Source: Girardinichthys multiradiatus
Lineage: Eukaryota; Chordata; Actinopteri; Cyprinodontiformes; Goodeidae
Length of the DNA: 64,000 nucleotides
NCBI RefSeq assembly: GCF_021462225.1
Contig: NC_061811.1
Span: 3,148,663-3,212,662 of the forward strand
Direction: 5' to 3'
Shown here piece after piece: positions 1 through 10,990 of this stretch (positions are counted from its first letter, which is position 1; the number at the start of each line of letters is the position of its first letter). The notes beneath the pieces were generated by a model. That model saw nothing but the letters and a program-made list of their open reading frames with translations. It had not been told where the DNA came from and did not search any database. Position numbers and translations under genes: made by a program.

Positions 1-1485
1 TGTAATGAAAATGAAGGCGAGAAAGTGGCTAATTCAAAGAGCAGAGGAACTTAAATGAAGCAAAATGAAATTTTCAAAAGAACTTCGAAATCTTTAATGT
101 ATTTTGATAAACTGATATAAGTACTAGCTGTTAGTATACATCTGATTAGTGGCTTTATTCTGGAGAAAGTCCATGGCTGCTTTTAATCCCTGTTCTGAAC
201 CTGTTTATATTAATTAAAATAGATCACTTATCAAGAGACTGCTTAGGTTCTACCAGCATTTAGGCTCCCCTTAAAAAACATTAAAACCTGAAGAACCAGT
301 GTTCCAGAGACCTTCTTGATAGATCACAGTAAAGTCTGGACTATTTGAAGCATAATATAAAAAAACAAGAACATTTTTTGACTGTTACATCAGTCTGTAC
401 ACTCATAATGTGCAAAAACAGAAAGAAATACAAATTCTTGAGAAGTAAAACAGCAGAACTTATTTAGGCGGCTGTCATATCTTCACTCAAGAGTCAGCAG
501 GAGATCGCTTTATGTCTCAGTCATTGATTGGTTGAAAGGCCATGACAGAACAAATGAACAGCAGGCAGATTTCATTGGGTCACAACATGAAACCACGTGA
601 CTTTGGGCTTTGTTCAATAAAGACGAACATTTTGAGTTCAGAAATACGCTTGAGTGTTTGCATCAATCAAGATGTTTACAAACAGATGTGTGATGCAACA
701 TTACCATTCAACGCTATTTATGTTTGAGAACCAAGGATTATCTTGAGGAATCTGGAGATGAAGTTAAGTTAGTTGGGGAACTAACTTAGGCAATAATTGG
801 TATATCTTTAAACAATCATTTACCATGTAAGATCAGATAAAACATCATTTTAATGAAATAATATTTAAGGAATGATTTGCTGAATAAAACCAACCTTCTG
901 GATGAGTAATTATCAATGGCGTTTAATTAGCTGCCTTTTTTCTTAGTACAATAATATTTAAGGAAATATTTTGAATAAGAACCAAACCTTTCTGGATAAA
1001 TGATTTTTAATGAATTCGTAAGATGGAGGTGAGTCACGTGTTTAGCTTTAGCCGTTAGTACTTTCAGCTAACCAAAAGGGATGTAGCTTGTTACCACTCC
1101 TTTAAAGTCAAACATGCACCTTTAAAATACCATCAATAAAAGGAGCTAAGGTTCATACAAGCTTTTGTGTTCAGTTCAGAGTCCATGTTCATGCATGTTT
1201 CACTTCATGGCTGGGGTACCAACAAGCTGTTACTTTCATTAACACCCAAACAGCTGACACTTATTAACAACCCCTCTATTACTTAACTGACGAGATCAAT
1301 ATTCCAGAGGTTTAGCTTACTTGAAATTATACTCTGATTAGTAAAGGTTCCTTTTTCTGAGCAATGCAATTGCTCGTGTATTTTCTTAAAGGGAAGCAAA
1401 TGCATCAGTTAATCTAGTGGTTCCCAATTGCAGTCCCTGAGAGACTATTTTGCATCATGCCTTCTCCAAAAACCTGAATCAAATG
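1..1485. other. AT-rich non-coding stretch
   Basis: No gene-like reading frame is visible; the longest ATG frame (542-727) has no recognisable motif. Two small structures stand out: a perfect 10-bp hairpin with a GGGG loop at 765-788, and a diverged direct duplication of about 65 bp (about 852-918 and 948-1013). Confidence 0.6.
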
Positions 1486-1489
1486 AATG

Positions 1490-2411
1490 GATATGGATAC
1501 ACCTTAATAAAATGGGAATGGTTGGTCATATTAACTTCCTGTTTGTGGGACATTAGTATATGTGAGGGGGGAAACTTTTCAAGATGGGTGGTGGCCATGG
1601 CGGCCATTTTGAAGTCGGCCATTTTGAATCCAACTTTTGTTTTTTCAATAGGAAGAGGGTCATGTGACACATCAAACCTATTTGGAATTTCACAAGAAAA
1701 ACAATGGTGTGCTTGGTTTTAACATAACTTTATTCTTTCATGAGTTATTTACAAGTATCTCTTTGTTTACAGCTTTTGACATGTCGCCGAGGTTAACAAA
1801 GATAGTGCGGCCATTCTTCATCAATGGAAACCTCAAGGCCACTGGATATGCGAAATTGCTACATCATGATGTGTTTCCCTCTTTATGCACTGAAGCTGGC
1901 ATGTTCCCTGAGTTTTTCCAGCAAGGTGGTGCACCGCCACATTATGGGTGTCAGGTCCGAGCATTCCTAGATGAACAGTTTCCTGGAAAGTGGATTGGTT
2001 GTCGTGGGGCAGTTGAATGGCCCCCAAGGTCTCCCGATCTGACCCCCTTAGACTTTTATCTTTGGGGTTGCATTGACAATCCAACACAATGGGCAGCACA
2101 TTGAACACATTTTATAAGTGGTCCGAAACTTGTAAATAACTCATGAAAGAATAAAACTATGTTAAAACCAAGTACACCATTGTTTTTCTTGTGAAATTCC
2201 CAATAGGATTGATGTGTCACATGACCCTCTTCCTGTTGACAAAACAAAAGTTGGATTCAAAATGGCCAACTTCAAAATGGCCGCCATGGCCACCACCCAT
2301 CTTGAAAAGTTTCCCCCCTCACATATACTAATGTGCCACAAACAGGAAGTTAATATGACCAACCATTCCCATTTTATTAAGGTGTATAAATATTAATGGC
2401 CCACCCTGTAC
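1490..2411 (+). mobile_element. Mariner-like relic with about 265-bp terminal inverted repeats
   Basis: The two flanks are inverted copies of each other: about 1490-1755 reads the same as the reverse complement of about 2131-2397, including the motif CACCTTAATAAAATGGGAA. About 375 bp between them keeps the C-terminal half of a mariner/IS630-type transposase. The outer right end carries the terminal motif ACAGGGTGGGCCA in reverse complement; the matching left outer end is diverged. A clean TA duplication is not evident. The small internal part and broken transposase make this a non-autonomous, hairpin-capable element. Confidence 0.8.
1664..2104 (+). pseudogene. Mariner/IS630-type transposase C-terminal fragment
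   Basis: The frame covers the end of a DDE transposase. It retains QQGGAPPHY (about residues 87-95), WIGCRG and WPPRSPDLTPLDFYLWG (about residues 119-135), the signature of a mariner-like group with a D-type third residue. The canonical QQDGAPPHY aspartate is Gly here (codon 1925-1927), so a catalytic residue is lost. The N-terminal DNA-binding region and first catalytic Asp are missing, and the first residues are translated from the inverted repeat. This is a dead fragment and not a host gene. The mirror-image frames on the other strand come from the inverted repeats. Confidence 0.75.
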
Positions 2412-2535
2412 AACACAGTTGTTGGAAAAGCTAACGTTTTTTAAAGTTATTTTTAGGCTCAACCAACCGTTATTTTTTCCAAAGTATTTTTTGAGAGTAG
2501 CCAGAAAGGAATTTTTGTGTGAGTGGGGTAAAGGA

Positions 2536-2645
2536 GTGCATCAACAGGCTTGGATTCAATCCCACCACAGCCTGCGTGGAGAACTAGGGCCTCCGTACAT
2601 GGGTCGAACGCTTCACCCCCTACACCACCAGCACCACGCCCTGTG
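2536..2645 (-). repeat. tRNA-derived SINE head, diverged
   Basis: Read on the minus strand, the segment has a tRNA-like A-box region (GGTGTAGGGGGTGA) followed by CCCATGTACGGAGGC and then a B-box-like GGATTGAATCC. That order resembles a tRNA-derived SINE head that I recall as common in fish. No tail is visible. It is too diverged from a folding tRNA to be a functional tRNA gene. Confidence 0.5.
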
Positions 2646-2649
2646 GAAA

Positions 2650-4320
2650 AGCTAACTTGAATATTTATGTTTTCAAGTTCATTTCATAAAAATCACTGTA
2701 ATGATTATGGTATTCATCATTTCAAGGTTTCGTTTCTCAAAATGATGGTTTAACATAAGGACTGCTCTAAACTTTATCAAATAATACAAAAAACAGAAAT
2801 TAGTTGTTTGGCAGAGTTAATCTAAATGAATGATTAAATCTGTACCAGAAGCTCACAAAAAGATAAAAACTTTTGAGATGAATTAATTACACATCTATTA
2901 GTTTAAAGGGAAAGCAAATAAAACTTATTCCAATATTTTTTACAAAGACAACACTTAGAAGTAACAAAATTACTTTTTCTCGAATTTTGCTGGGAGACAA
3001 CAGCGTAGAAATGGACCGACTGCCACAGTGCACTGGTATAAATAAGATTACATGAATGCAAACAGATATTTGCTTTAATTCACTATGAACCTTTATTAAA
3101 TTTAGATTGCGTTGGGCTGGAAATATCCACATGGCCTATCCTAAAACCAATATAGAGTTGTAAAAGCAAGGACAGTTTGTTTTTAACAGTTTGTGACTAA
3201 TTGCCACATTTTTACTTAGTGTATTTTAAACCGGATTTTTGCAAACACTGTACAAAAAGATACTTGAGTATGTTTTCTCAATGACATTAGTTTAGACTGA
3301 CTGATTCAACATTCTGCCGATCTGCTGCGACTTGTCAGCCCTCTGTAGCTTCACCAAGAAAGGTGAAAACCTTTGAATTATGAACTAAGATGGTGGGTTC
3401 CTGTGTTCTCCAGGTCTCAGAGTTGTTTGAAAATGATTCCGGTCGACATACGGTCTGGTGATGATCTGCAAAATCAGCTGTTGAGGAAGATTTGACAGAA
3501 CCAGGAGGAAGAACCAAGGTACCACCACAAAGAAACACAAATGTTTTTCGATGAGAAAATAGCATCAAATGTCTGTTGAGAAATTGTACACTGTCAAAGT
3601 TCTCAAAATCTAAAGTTGAATATTTGAACATTTTCTGTTTGAGTTGTTTTAAAGTCAGTGAGAACAAGCATTAAACATTTGACTGTGAACCTACACCACT
3701 GCAAAATATTATTCTTAACAAGCTTAAAATAAATAGCTAATTTTTCTACTATTCAAAGGGAACGATTACTGATCATTTTAAAGAACCCCAACTCAAAATA
3801 TTCACACAAGCCCTTTTATTTGTCCCAAGCTGTGGGCATATGTGGACAGCAAAGATTGCTGACCCACTTTGTCATTTGTAGCCCTTCTTTTGGTGACACT
3901 AACTTTGTAGAAGTTCAGGAGAGAGTTCAAGGTGCTGTTGAAAAACACCATCTACCTGGAAACCTCCCCTATACACAACAAGAGTGAAACATAAACCTAG
4001 TGCCATGAGGGGGCGTTAAGTGGAGCAGCCCCCTCAAACATTAAAAAATATCACAAATGTTCCCTTGGGATACTTGGAACCTTTCACTTAAATATATTCC
4101 CTTCCAAAATTAACACATCAAATAAGAAGCACTTTCTGATTGCTGTTAGCTTGTTCTTGAGAATAGAGCTTAAAAATGCCATTTGTCTAAATGATGAATT
4201 TGATATTAAAGCTGTACACTCAAAACATTTTAGACTAAACTTTTATGTCTTTATGCAAAAAGGAGTTTTGATATTGCCCATTATGGTAAGAGCTTAGTGA
4301 CTGCAGTCTATGTGTCTGTG
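2650..4320. other. Non-coding stretch
   Basis: AT-rich sequence with no recognisable gene. A 110-codon minus-strand frame at 3335-3667 has no motif I recognise and no splice or start context that would support it. Confidence 0.5.
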
Positions 4321-4329
4321 CCTGGTTCA

Positions 4330-5210
4330 GGTTGAATACAACACAATACTGCCAGACGTATTGGGTCACACGTCCAAATTATTGAATCCAAGTGTTTGAG
4401 TCACTTCCATGTCTAGAGGTGTATAAAATCCAGCAGTCATGCAGATTGTTTCTACAATCATTGTGAAAAATGGGTTGCTCTCAGGAGCTCAGTGAGGTCC
4501 AGCATGGTACCATGATGTGGCCTGTGTAATAAGTCCAGTCATAAGGTTTACTCTCTACTAAATATTCCACAGGGAACTGTTAGTTGTATTTTATCAAAAT
4601 GGAAGTGAATGGGAACGACAACAACTGAGCCATGAAGTTGGAGTTCATGTAAAATCACAGCCTGAGGTCAGCTGATGCTGAGATGCAGTGTTCGTAGAGG
4701 TCGGCAAATTCCATGGCAGAGCAGCTGCATCCAAGATGCAAAGGGTCAAATGCAGTGGTGGAAAACAAACAGAGAAGACGTGCTCTCTGGAGCAGCAAAT
4801 CATGTCTCTCTGCCTGGAAATCCAGCGGATGAAGTCGGATTCAGCAGAAAAAAAAAACCTGTTTTACTACATTGTGTCAGGAGAAAAATGTGGTGGAGAA
4901 AATTTCGAAAACTTTTATTCTCCTGACACTCTGAGAACAGTATGGGAAAGCCTCCTTCAGTTCCAATGTGACTGATCACCAGTGCATGAGAAAAGGCCCA
5001 TAAGGACGTTGATGAGTTTGGTTTGGAGGAATTTGACTTGTCTGCACAGAGCCCAGACCTTAATCCGACAGAAAACCTAGTGTCTGGCCTCACAAATGTG
5101 CTTTTGGAAGAATGGATAGTCAAACAGAACACCTACGTTTTGTGGGAAGCCTTCCAGAAGAGTTGAAGCTGGAATAGGTGGGTCAAAGGTGTGTTAAAAC
5201 CTCTGCAAAG
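4330..5210 (+). mobile_element. Decayed Tc1-like transposon (family D)
   Basis: The segment follows a fish Tc1-like family in order: a 5' part with GTGAAAAATGGGTTGCTCTCAG (4463 on), a transposase N-terminal region around 4560-4700 (CTACTAAATATTCCACAG), a middle region giving NHVSLPGNPADEVGF, and a 3' part encoding a degraded form of DLSAQSPDLNPTEN near 5035-5075. Frames change several times and parts are deleted, so it is an inactive fossil. The same family recurs at 34994-35170 and 38395-38645. Confidence 0.7.
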
Positions 5211-6154
5211 ACAATGCTTTGGAAATGAAATGCCTCTGTGTGAACTGCTTATTGATAACATGTAGTTATTTGCTTGCTATAAACAGAAAGCTCATGCCCA
5301 GGCTGCTGCAGACAGAGACCATTACCATCTGTGGGCTTTCGGGCACAGTGCAGACAGGCAGAGACATACAGCTGCAGTGGTGCTACAGGAGCAGTGTCTT
5401 TAGATGAGAGGGAAGTTTATCAGCTGACCTGCCAAGACAAAATCAGGACTTTTAACAACAACCTTGTAGTGCTTAAAGGGTGGCTGCATTACAAACAGTC
5501 TTAATGGGTTGTTCCTCCATCAAAATTAGAATTATTTAACTTTCTGACAAAAAGTGTAAAAAAAAAAAAAAAAAAAAAAAAGAATTTGGCCAAATTAAAA
5601 TATAATCTATAATCTAATAAGCAAAGAGAACAGCTGAAAATGTGACAGATGTAAATAAACTATAAATGTTCTAACCAAATTTAGTATGTGCTTATTTGCC
5701 CATGAAGTCATGGTCTAAATATATTAAAAGAGTAAAAATAGGAATAAAGGCAAAATAGTTCACGTTGTGACCAGGAAGTCAGTTTGGATTGTTCAGGTGG
5801 AGAATTATGAACATTCATTTAGATTTTACCTGAAGGAACTGAAGCTAGAACTAGTTTTTATTAGTGGTGAACTGGTACAATGCTGGGAACGCACTATCAT
5901 CACTCCCCCACTGACACCAACCTGGTGAAACCCCACCAACTCATACAACAAAGAAACAATAAAAACAGAACCTCCACTGATTTTACAAACAGTGTTACTT
6001 AAAAATAAAACTAAATCACAACATTTCTGAGACAAGAGATTGAGTTTCACTGAAGGTACACTATACAATCTACAGTTAAAATGTGTGACAGACTGCTTGC
6101 CAGGTATGTTTTAAACAGGAAGAACCTCTGGAAAGTCAATGCAGCATAAAAAAT
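5211..6154. other. Non-coding stretch with poly(A) run
   Basis: No gene is recognisable. A run of about 25 A residues lies at 5557-5581. The remaining sequence shows no repeat family I can name. Confidence 0.5.
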
Positions 6155-6212
6155 GTCAGTCAGTCAGTCAGTCATTTTCTACCACTTATTCCATAGCGGG
6201 TCGCGGGGAAGC
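6155..6212 (-). repeat. SINE tail fragment (family A)
   Basis: The plus strand reads GTCAGTCAGTCAGTCA followed by TTTTCTACCACTTATTCCATAGCGGGTCGCGGGG. This is the reverse complement of the 3' tail at 28985-29048 (CGACCCACTATGGAATAAGC plus CTGA repeats). Only the tail is present. Confidence 0.7.
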
Positions 6213-6261
6213 TGTACTATTTTATTAACTTTTATTATATATTAACTATAAACTAAACATA

Positions 6262-6480
6262 GATTCAATTCAATTCAATTCAGTTTATTTATATAGCACC
6301 AATTCACAACACATGTTGTTTCAAGGCTCTTCACAACAGTCAGGTTCATACATTCCAATTAATCCTAACCATTGAACAGTGCAGTCGGAGTTAGCTTTTT
6401 ATTCAAATTGGATAAAAAGTTTTTCTATCTAAGGAAACCCAGCAGATTACATCCAGTGAGATGCAGAGATGATTCCAGTG
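6262..6480 (-). repeat. LINE 3' end fragment (family B)
   Basis: It begins with AATTCAATTCAATTCAGTTTATTTATATAGC and runs through a segment that is the reverse complement of 46780-46980. The same 3' end recurs at 50576-51010 (minus) and 61553-62210 (plus). The terminal AATTGAATTGAA-type simple repeat and the ATATAGC motif are typical of an L2-like non-LTR retrotransposon 3' end. Confidence 0.75.
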
Positions 6481-6605
6481 GCTGTGACTTTCAGTAAAAC
6501 ATGAAAGATTTAGTTTTCTAAAAACAACATTGCTTATATTTATAACTAGATTTGCATTTGATACAAAACAAATATGGAATTACAGTTTAAAAGAAGTATA
6601 TTTAT

Positions 6606-7541
6606 TCAGGAAATTGTTTGAATCCGTGGTTTTTGTTTTATAAAATGTCTCCTCCCTTTGTTCAAAACTTCCCAAATCTCTCTCTTAGCACTCTCATTAA
6701 TTAAACAGTAGATTATGGGATCTAGAGTGCTGTTCAGGGTCGTCGTGGCTACTGTGACCACATATGGATCTGTGAAGCTCTGGGCCCAGTTGCACTGCCG
6801 TGGCTCCAGTATGACCCGGAGAAACATGACTGTCTGGTATGGTAAGAAGGAAGCTATATATGTGAGCAAGAGGAGCAGCAGCAGGAGTCCAACTTTCCTG
6901 CGCTCTTCTGCTAGGATAGAGGTGCTCTGTCTGAGAGATTGCATGATCTGTTGAAAGCAGAAAGTCATTATGAAAACAGGAAACAGGAAACTGAGGACAA
7001 CCCGAACGAGGGCCACATCGGCATCCGTGAGTGTCATTGGCACGGGCTGTTTGCACAAGTAGTTGAAAGACTCCAGCACCCCCATGTGCTGAAGCAGGAG
7101 AATGTGGACAAAAATCTCCAGAATCCAAACAGCGGCGCTCAAAACTGTTGCCGTCCTCACCTCTCTGACCCAGTGAAAGTGGAGAGGGTAGACCACTGCG
7201 AGGTAGCGATCGACAGAGATGCAGCAGAGCAGACCAGAGCCAGCATAGAAGCTGTTGTACATGATCAAATACATCCCGCTGCACAGACCTTCAGACAGAT
7301 TCCACTGCAGGGCCATTCCAATCCAAAGAGGGAGAGTAACTGTGTAGAGAAGGTCCGATATGGAGAGGCCGATGAGATAGACAGCCATGCTATTCCCCTT
7401 CAACATCAGCTTCCAGGCTATGAGCAGAGACAACAAGTTGGCTGGAAAACCCACAATGAACAATAAAGAATAGACAGTAGGATACATGTGCAGTTGCACT
7501 GAGGAGTTGGGGTTGATAGTCTGGTTGAGCGTACAGTTCAT
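6606..7541 (-). CDS. Proton-sensing-type G-protein-coupled receptor (GPR65/GPR132-like)
   Basis: An intact 311-residue class A GPCR frame on one coding exon. Seven hydrophobic segments are visible. The N-terminus has glycosylation sites (NCT, NQT, NSS). Helix 2 reads LSISDLLYTVTLPLW. The helix 3 Cys (GLCSGMY) can pair with an ECL2 Cys (YLCKQPV). DRYLAVVYPL follows helix 3, and helix 7 ends NSTLDPIIY, the DPxxY variant usual for the GPR4/GPR65/GPR68/GPR132 and P2Y-like groups. Helix 6 has FLPYQ. GNSMAVYL and LYTVTLPLW resemble both GPR132 and GPR65, so I give no symbol. Members of this family sense extracellular acidity or lysolipids and couple to G proteins at the plasma membrane; ligand and coupling are inferred here. 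A pyrimidine tract ending ACAAG (about 7594-7615, minus) suggests a splice acceptor and a 5' UTR exon upstream. Confidence 0.85.
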   Translation of the reverse strand: MNCTLNQTINPNSSVQLHMYPTVYSLLFIVGFPANLLSLLIAWKLMLKGNSMAVYLIGLSISDLLYTVTLPLWIGMALQWNLSEGLCSGMYLIMYNSFYAGSGLLCCISVDRYLAVVYPLHFHWVREVRTATVLSAAVWILEIFVHILLLQHMGVLESFNYLCKQPVPMTLTDADVALVRVVLSFLFPVFIMTFCFQQIMQSLRQSTSILAEERRKVGLLLLLLLLTYIASFLPYQTVMFLRVILEPRQCNWAQSFTDPYVVTVATTTLNSTLDPIIYCLINESAKREIWEVLNKGRRHFIKQKPRIQTIS

Positions 7542-7552
7542 CCTGACACCAT
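7538..7552 (-). promoter_or_regulatory. Four-codon upstream ORF overlapping the receptor start (ATGA)
   Basis: On the minus strand an ATG at 7552-7550 opens ATG-GTG-TCA-GGA-TGA. Its stop TGA (7540-7538) overlaps the receptor ATG (7541-7539) as ATGA. In eukaryotic mRNAs such overlaps can limit main-ORF translation or allow reinitiation. Whether it acts depends on the mRNA start, which is not seen here. Confidence 0.5.
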
Positions 7553-7634
7553 GGAGTCAGACCCTGAATGGGAGTGTGTCTGGAAAACGTCCTCTTGTTG
7601 AGAAAAAAAAAAAAAACATCTGATAAGCTTAGCA

Positions 7635-9019
7635 ATGCAAATAAGATGACTGGATGGGCAAGCTCAGGATAAAAATAGCATCAAAATGCAACTGAACCAG
7701 AAACTAAGCATAAATTTTATGCCTAAAATGATTCAACATTCATCTTAAAAATGCTTTCCTGAAACTTATCAGATGACTCATTCTGCATGTTTGTGAAGGA
7801 CGTTGTGCATTACTATTTAGATATTTTAGAAGAAATTCTCTGCACTGTTTTTGTCTCAAGGAAAAAAATAAATTCAGCAACTGCCAGTATATACAAACTG
7901 TCCCATTAATTGTCCAGTAACAAATTTGCAAATGATTCCACGGTATTAGTGAAGTGTTTGGTGCATTAGAGTGATCTGTTAGATATGACTGGTTTCCTTC
8001 TCCTGAGAGTTCTGAAAACCGGTACCATTTCGCACAGTAACAGTGTATGTGAGATTTTACTTTTGTTTCCTTGTACTAAAAAGTGGCATTTGGTAGAGAA
8101 CACAAACAATAAAACATCAGTATTTGGTTATATGTTTCTAGTTCATTCAGAAGATTTTTACAATAAAGAGCAGATCAGCTGGGCCAGCAGAGAAGCCAAG
8201 TGAAGAAGGGATATAAAAAGTTTGCTGGATTCTTAGGAACTGGATTCGTATCAAACTGTGGGGGGAACATGGGAGAAAGTAAGAAACGTGGGAGAGATTA
8301 TTATTAGCATAGGCAAAGACTGGAAATGGCATTCAAATATATACAAAATACGAATGTTGTGTGACTGTAGCTATCATTCAAGGCATCGGACTGAATGCAA
8401 AGTAAACTTTACCAAACAACACAGTGCACATGCTCTAGTTAAACTCATTATTAATAAAACTAAGGTAGAGTTATCTGAAAATAAGGACTCCATCAAAAAT
8501 AATCTCTTCACATTCTGAAACAACATTAAAAGTATTATTGTAATGCATTATGAGCACTAGTTGATCATAACAATTTTAAAAGAAAAAAACACCCGAAGCA
8601 ATTAATTTCTAGATATAAAGTCTACTTACTTGGGTTATCATGATACTACGCTTTCACACTCGATACCAATGCTAAGAAAAATACTCGATACTCAATACCA
8701 TTTTCGATACCACACAAACATTTTTTTAAGGCACAGGTTTTTTTTAAATATGATAAGTAACAATATGACAATATCAGACCTAATTTAGAAAATCATTCAA
8801 GTGTCATTTCCCTTAGAGCAGGAGTTAAATTTCGCTCCCTCACTTTTAAGATGGATGATTTAAAACACTTTGCAGTCCAGCAAGAAGTTTATTTCTGATG
8901 GGAAATGAGATAGGTGTCTCTCAAAGTATAACACAACAATATGAAATAGGCACTAATTTAGAAAACAAATCTGGTTTTTTTACATTTTATCTAAAGAAGG
9001 CATGTTAAAAATGACTTAC
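7635..9019. other. Non-coding stretch upstream of the proton-sensor-like receptor
   Basis: AT-rich. No exon or repeat is recognised with confidence. It would hold the 5' UTR exon and promoter of the receptor at 6606-7541, but I cannot place them. Confidence 0.4.
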
Positions 9020-9330
9020 ATGTCAGAAATGGTGGCTCCTGAGGTAGGACCCAAATGCAGAGAGGCAGGCAGAGGCAGCGTGGTGAGTAGAAAAAAATTC
9101 AATAACAGAAAGGTAAACTTACTGCAGGCAGGATGTTACAGATGTGAACATGGTTATGGAGGACTGATCCTCCCATAATTAAGAATAAATACATAGATAA
9201 ATAAATGGCTCAATACAATAATTACTGGGACAAAAAGTAGTAGAAATATAAATTAGTGTGCCATTAAATGCAACAAAATAATAAAAAGAGATTTATTCAA
9301 TTACAGATTAATTAATCATATATATATATT
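9020..9330 (-). repeat. Interspersed repeat of unknown class (family C)
   Basis: The reverse complement of about 9170-9330 matches 29125-29300 closely: both contain GCATTTAATGG, CCCAGTAATTATT, ATTTATTTAT and ACTTAATTATGGGAGGATC or a near variant, then TCCTCCATA. The copy here continues into CTCTGCATTTGGGTCCTACC on the minus strand. It may be the end of a retroelement, but class and boundaries are unresolved. Confidence 0.55.
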
Positions 9331-9459
9331 TCTATTTTAATTCACAATTTTTATTTAAACCACACATTTTCAAATCATATTTTTTTTTCTTGAACTCTTT
9401 GTTTGTCCTTTGTTTATTTAATTTCCATTCCATTTGTTCCATTCAGGAATAAATTCCTC

Positions 9460-10985
9460 CCATAAAGTAACCAACCCCCCTACCTTCAGATCCTCCACCT
9501 GCACTAAAGATCTCAGAGGAAGATGTAAACAGGCTCTTTCAGCGCATGAAAACAAAGAAAGCTGATGGACCTGGTAATGTCTCCCCATCATGTCTGAAAG
9601 CCTGCGCACATCAACTTGCTCCAATCTTCACAAGGATCTTCAACAAATCACTGGAGAAATGTGAGGTCCCCTCCTGCCTCAAACGATCCACCATCATCCC
9701 GGTTCCTAAGAAACCCACCATCCTAGGATTAAATGACTACAGGCCTGTAGTCCTGACGTCTGTGGTCATGAAATCCTTTGAGCGGCTGGTGTTGAAGCAC
9801 CTGAAAGACATCACAGGCCCCCTGCTGGACCTCCTGCAGTTTGCTTACCGAGCAAACAGGTCGGCAGATGATGCTGTTAACTTAGGTCTACACTTCATCC
9901 TGCAACACCTCGACCACCCAGGGACGTACGCCAGGATCCTGTTTGTAGACTTCAGCTCGGCCTTCAACACCATCATACCAGACATCCTCCACCAGACGTT
10001 CACCCAGCTCAACGTCCCAGCCTCCACTTGTCAGTGGATCAACAGCTTCCTGATGGACCGACAGCAGTAGGTGAGACTGGGGAGCATCTTCTCCCGATCC
10101 AGATCAATACGTACTGGTGCCCCCCAGGGATGTGTTTTATCCCCACTCCTCTTCTCTCTGTACACAAATGACTGCACCTCATTGGACTTGTCCGTGAAAC
10201 TCCTTAAGTTTGCAGACAACACCACTGTCATTGGACTGATCCAGGACGGTGATGAGTCTGCATACAGACAGCAGGTGGATCGGCTGGTACACTGGTGCAG
10301 TCAGAACTACCTTGAACTCAACCCACTCAAGACTGTGGAAATGGTGGTGGACTTTCGGAGAACACCACCCCCATACACCCCCCTCACCATCCTCAACAAC
10401 ACTGTATCGGCCGTGGACCACTTCAGGTTCTTAGGAACCACCATCTCTGAGGACCTGAGATGGTCTTCACACATAGACACTGTTCAGAAGAAGGCCCAGC
10501 AGAGACTGTACTTCCTGAGGCAACTCAAGAAGTTCAACCTTCCACAGGAGCTGTTGGTCATCTTCTACACTGCCATCATCCAGTCTGTCCTGTCTTCATC
10601 CATCTCAGTGTGGTTTGGCTCATCCACAAAACAGGACAGGTCCAGACTGCAACGAATAATCAGGACTGCAGAGAGAATCATCAGGACTGACCTTCCCTCC
10701 ATCCAAGACTTATACAGGTCTAGGGTCAAGAAAAGAGCTGCCAAAATCTCTGCAGACCCCACACACCCTGCACATAAACTGAGTTTTACCTTCAGGTGGC
10801 GCTACAGAGCACTGTTCACTAAAACCAGCCGCCACAGAGACAGTTTCTTCCCCCAGGCTGTTTCTCTGATGAACATTCAATAAAGTACAAAACAACAGCA
10901 TACATATGTTACAAATGCACCTTTTTATTTATATATGTGTATATTGTACATTGTAAATATGTATATTCTGTAATGCAAAAACAGA
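9460..10985 (+). mobile_element. 5'-truncated LINE (L2/CR1/Rex-like)
   Basis: A non-LTR retrotransposon fragment holding most of a reverse-transcriptase domain and a 3' end. The coding part opens near 9480 (PALKISEEDVNRLF). An AT-rich 3' region to about 10985 lacks a clear poly(A) tail, and the endonuclease is missing. Its 3' edge directly abuts the truncated gypsy LTR. Confidence 0.8.
9480..10883 (+). pseudogene. LINE ORF2 reverse transcriptase, inactivated
   Basis: The frame reads through RT motifs in order: DGPGNVSPSCLK, NDYRPVVLTSVVMKSFERL, the palm motif LFVDFSSAFNTI, GAPQGCVLSPLLFSLY, and the catalytic box KFADNTTV. An in-frame TAG at 10068-10070 divides it, with the downstream part continuing in the same frame. 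The catalytic box is normally FADD; here the second Asp is Asn (AAC at 10218-10220). C-terminal motifs (FLGTTISEDLRWSSHI, KKAQQRLYFLRQLKKF, ERIIRTDLPSIQDLY) are typical of L2/CR1/Rex-type LINEs. Confidence 0.85.
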
Positions 10986-10990
10986 GTTAT

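Noticed and set aside
3335..3667. 110-codon minus-strand frame
   Set aside because: No motif, signal peptide or splice context; likely chance in a non-coding stretch.
6697..7466. Open frames on both strands across the receptor (195 and 175 codons)
   Set aside because: They are other-frame shadows of the GPCR at 6606-7541 and lack any motif of their own.
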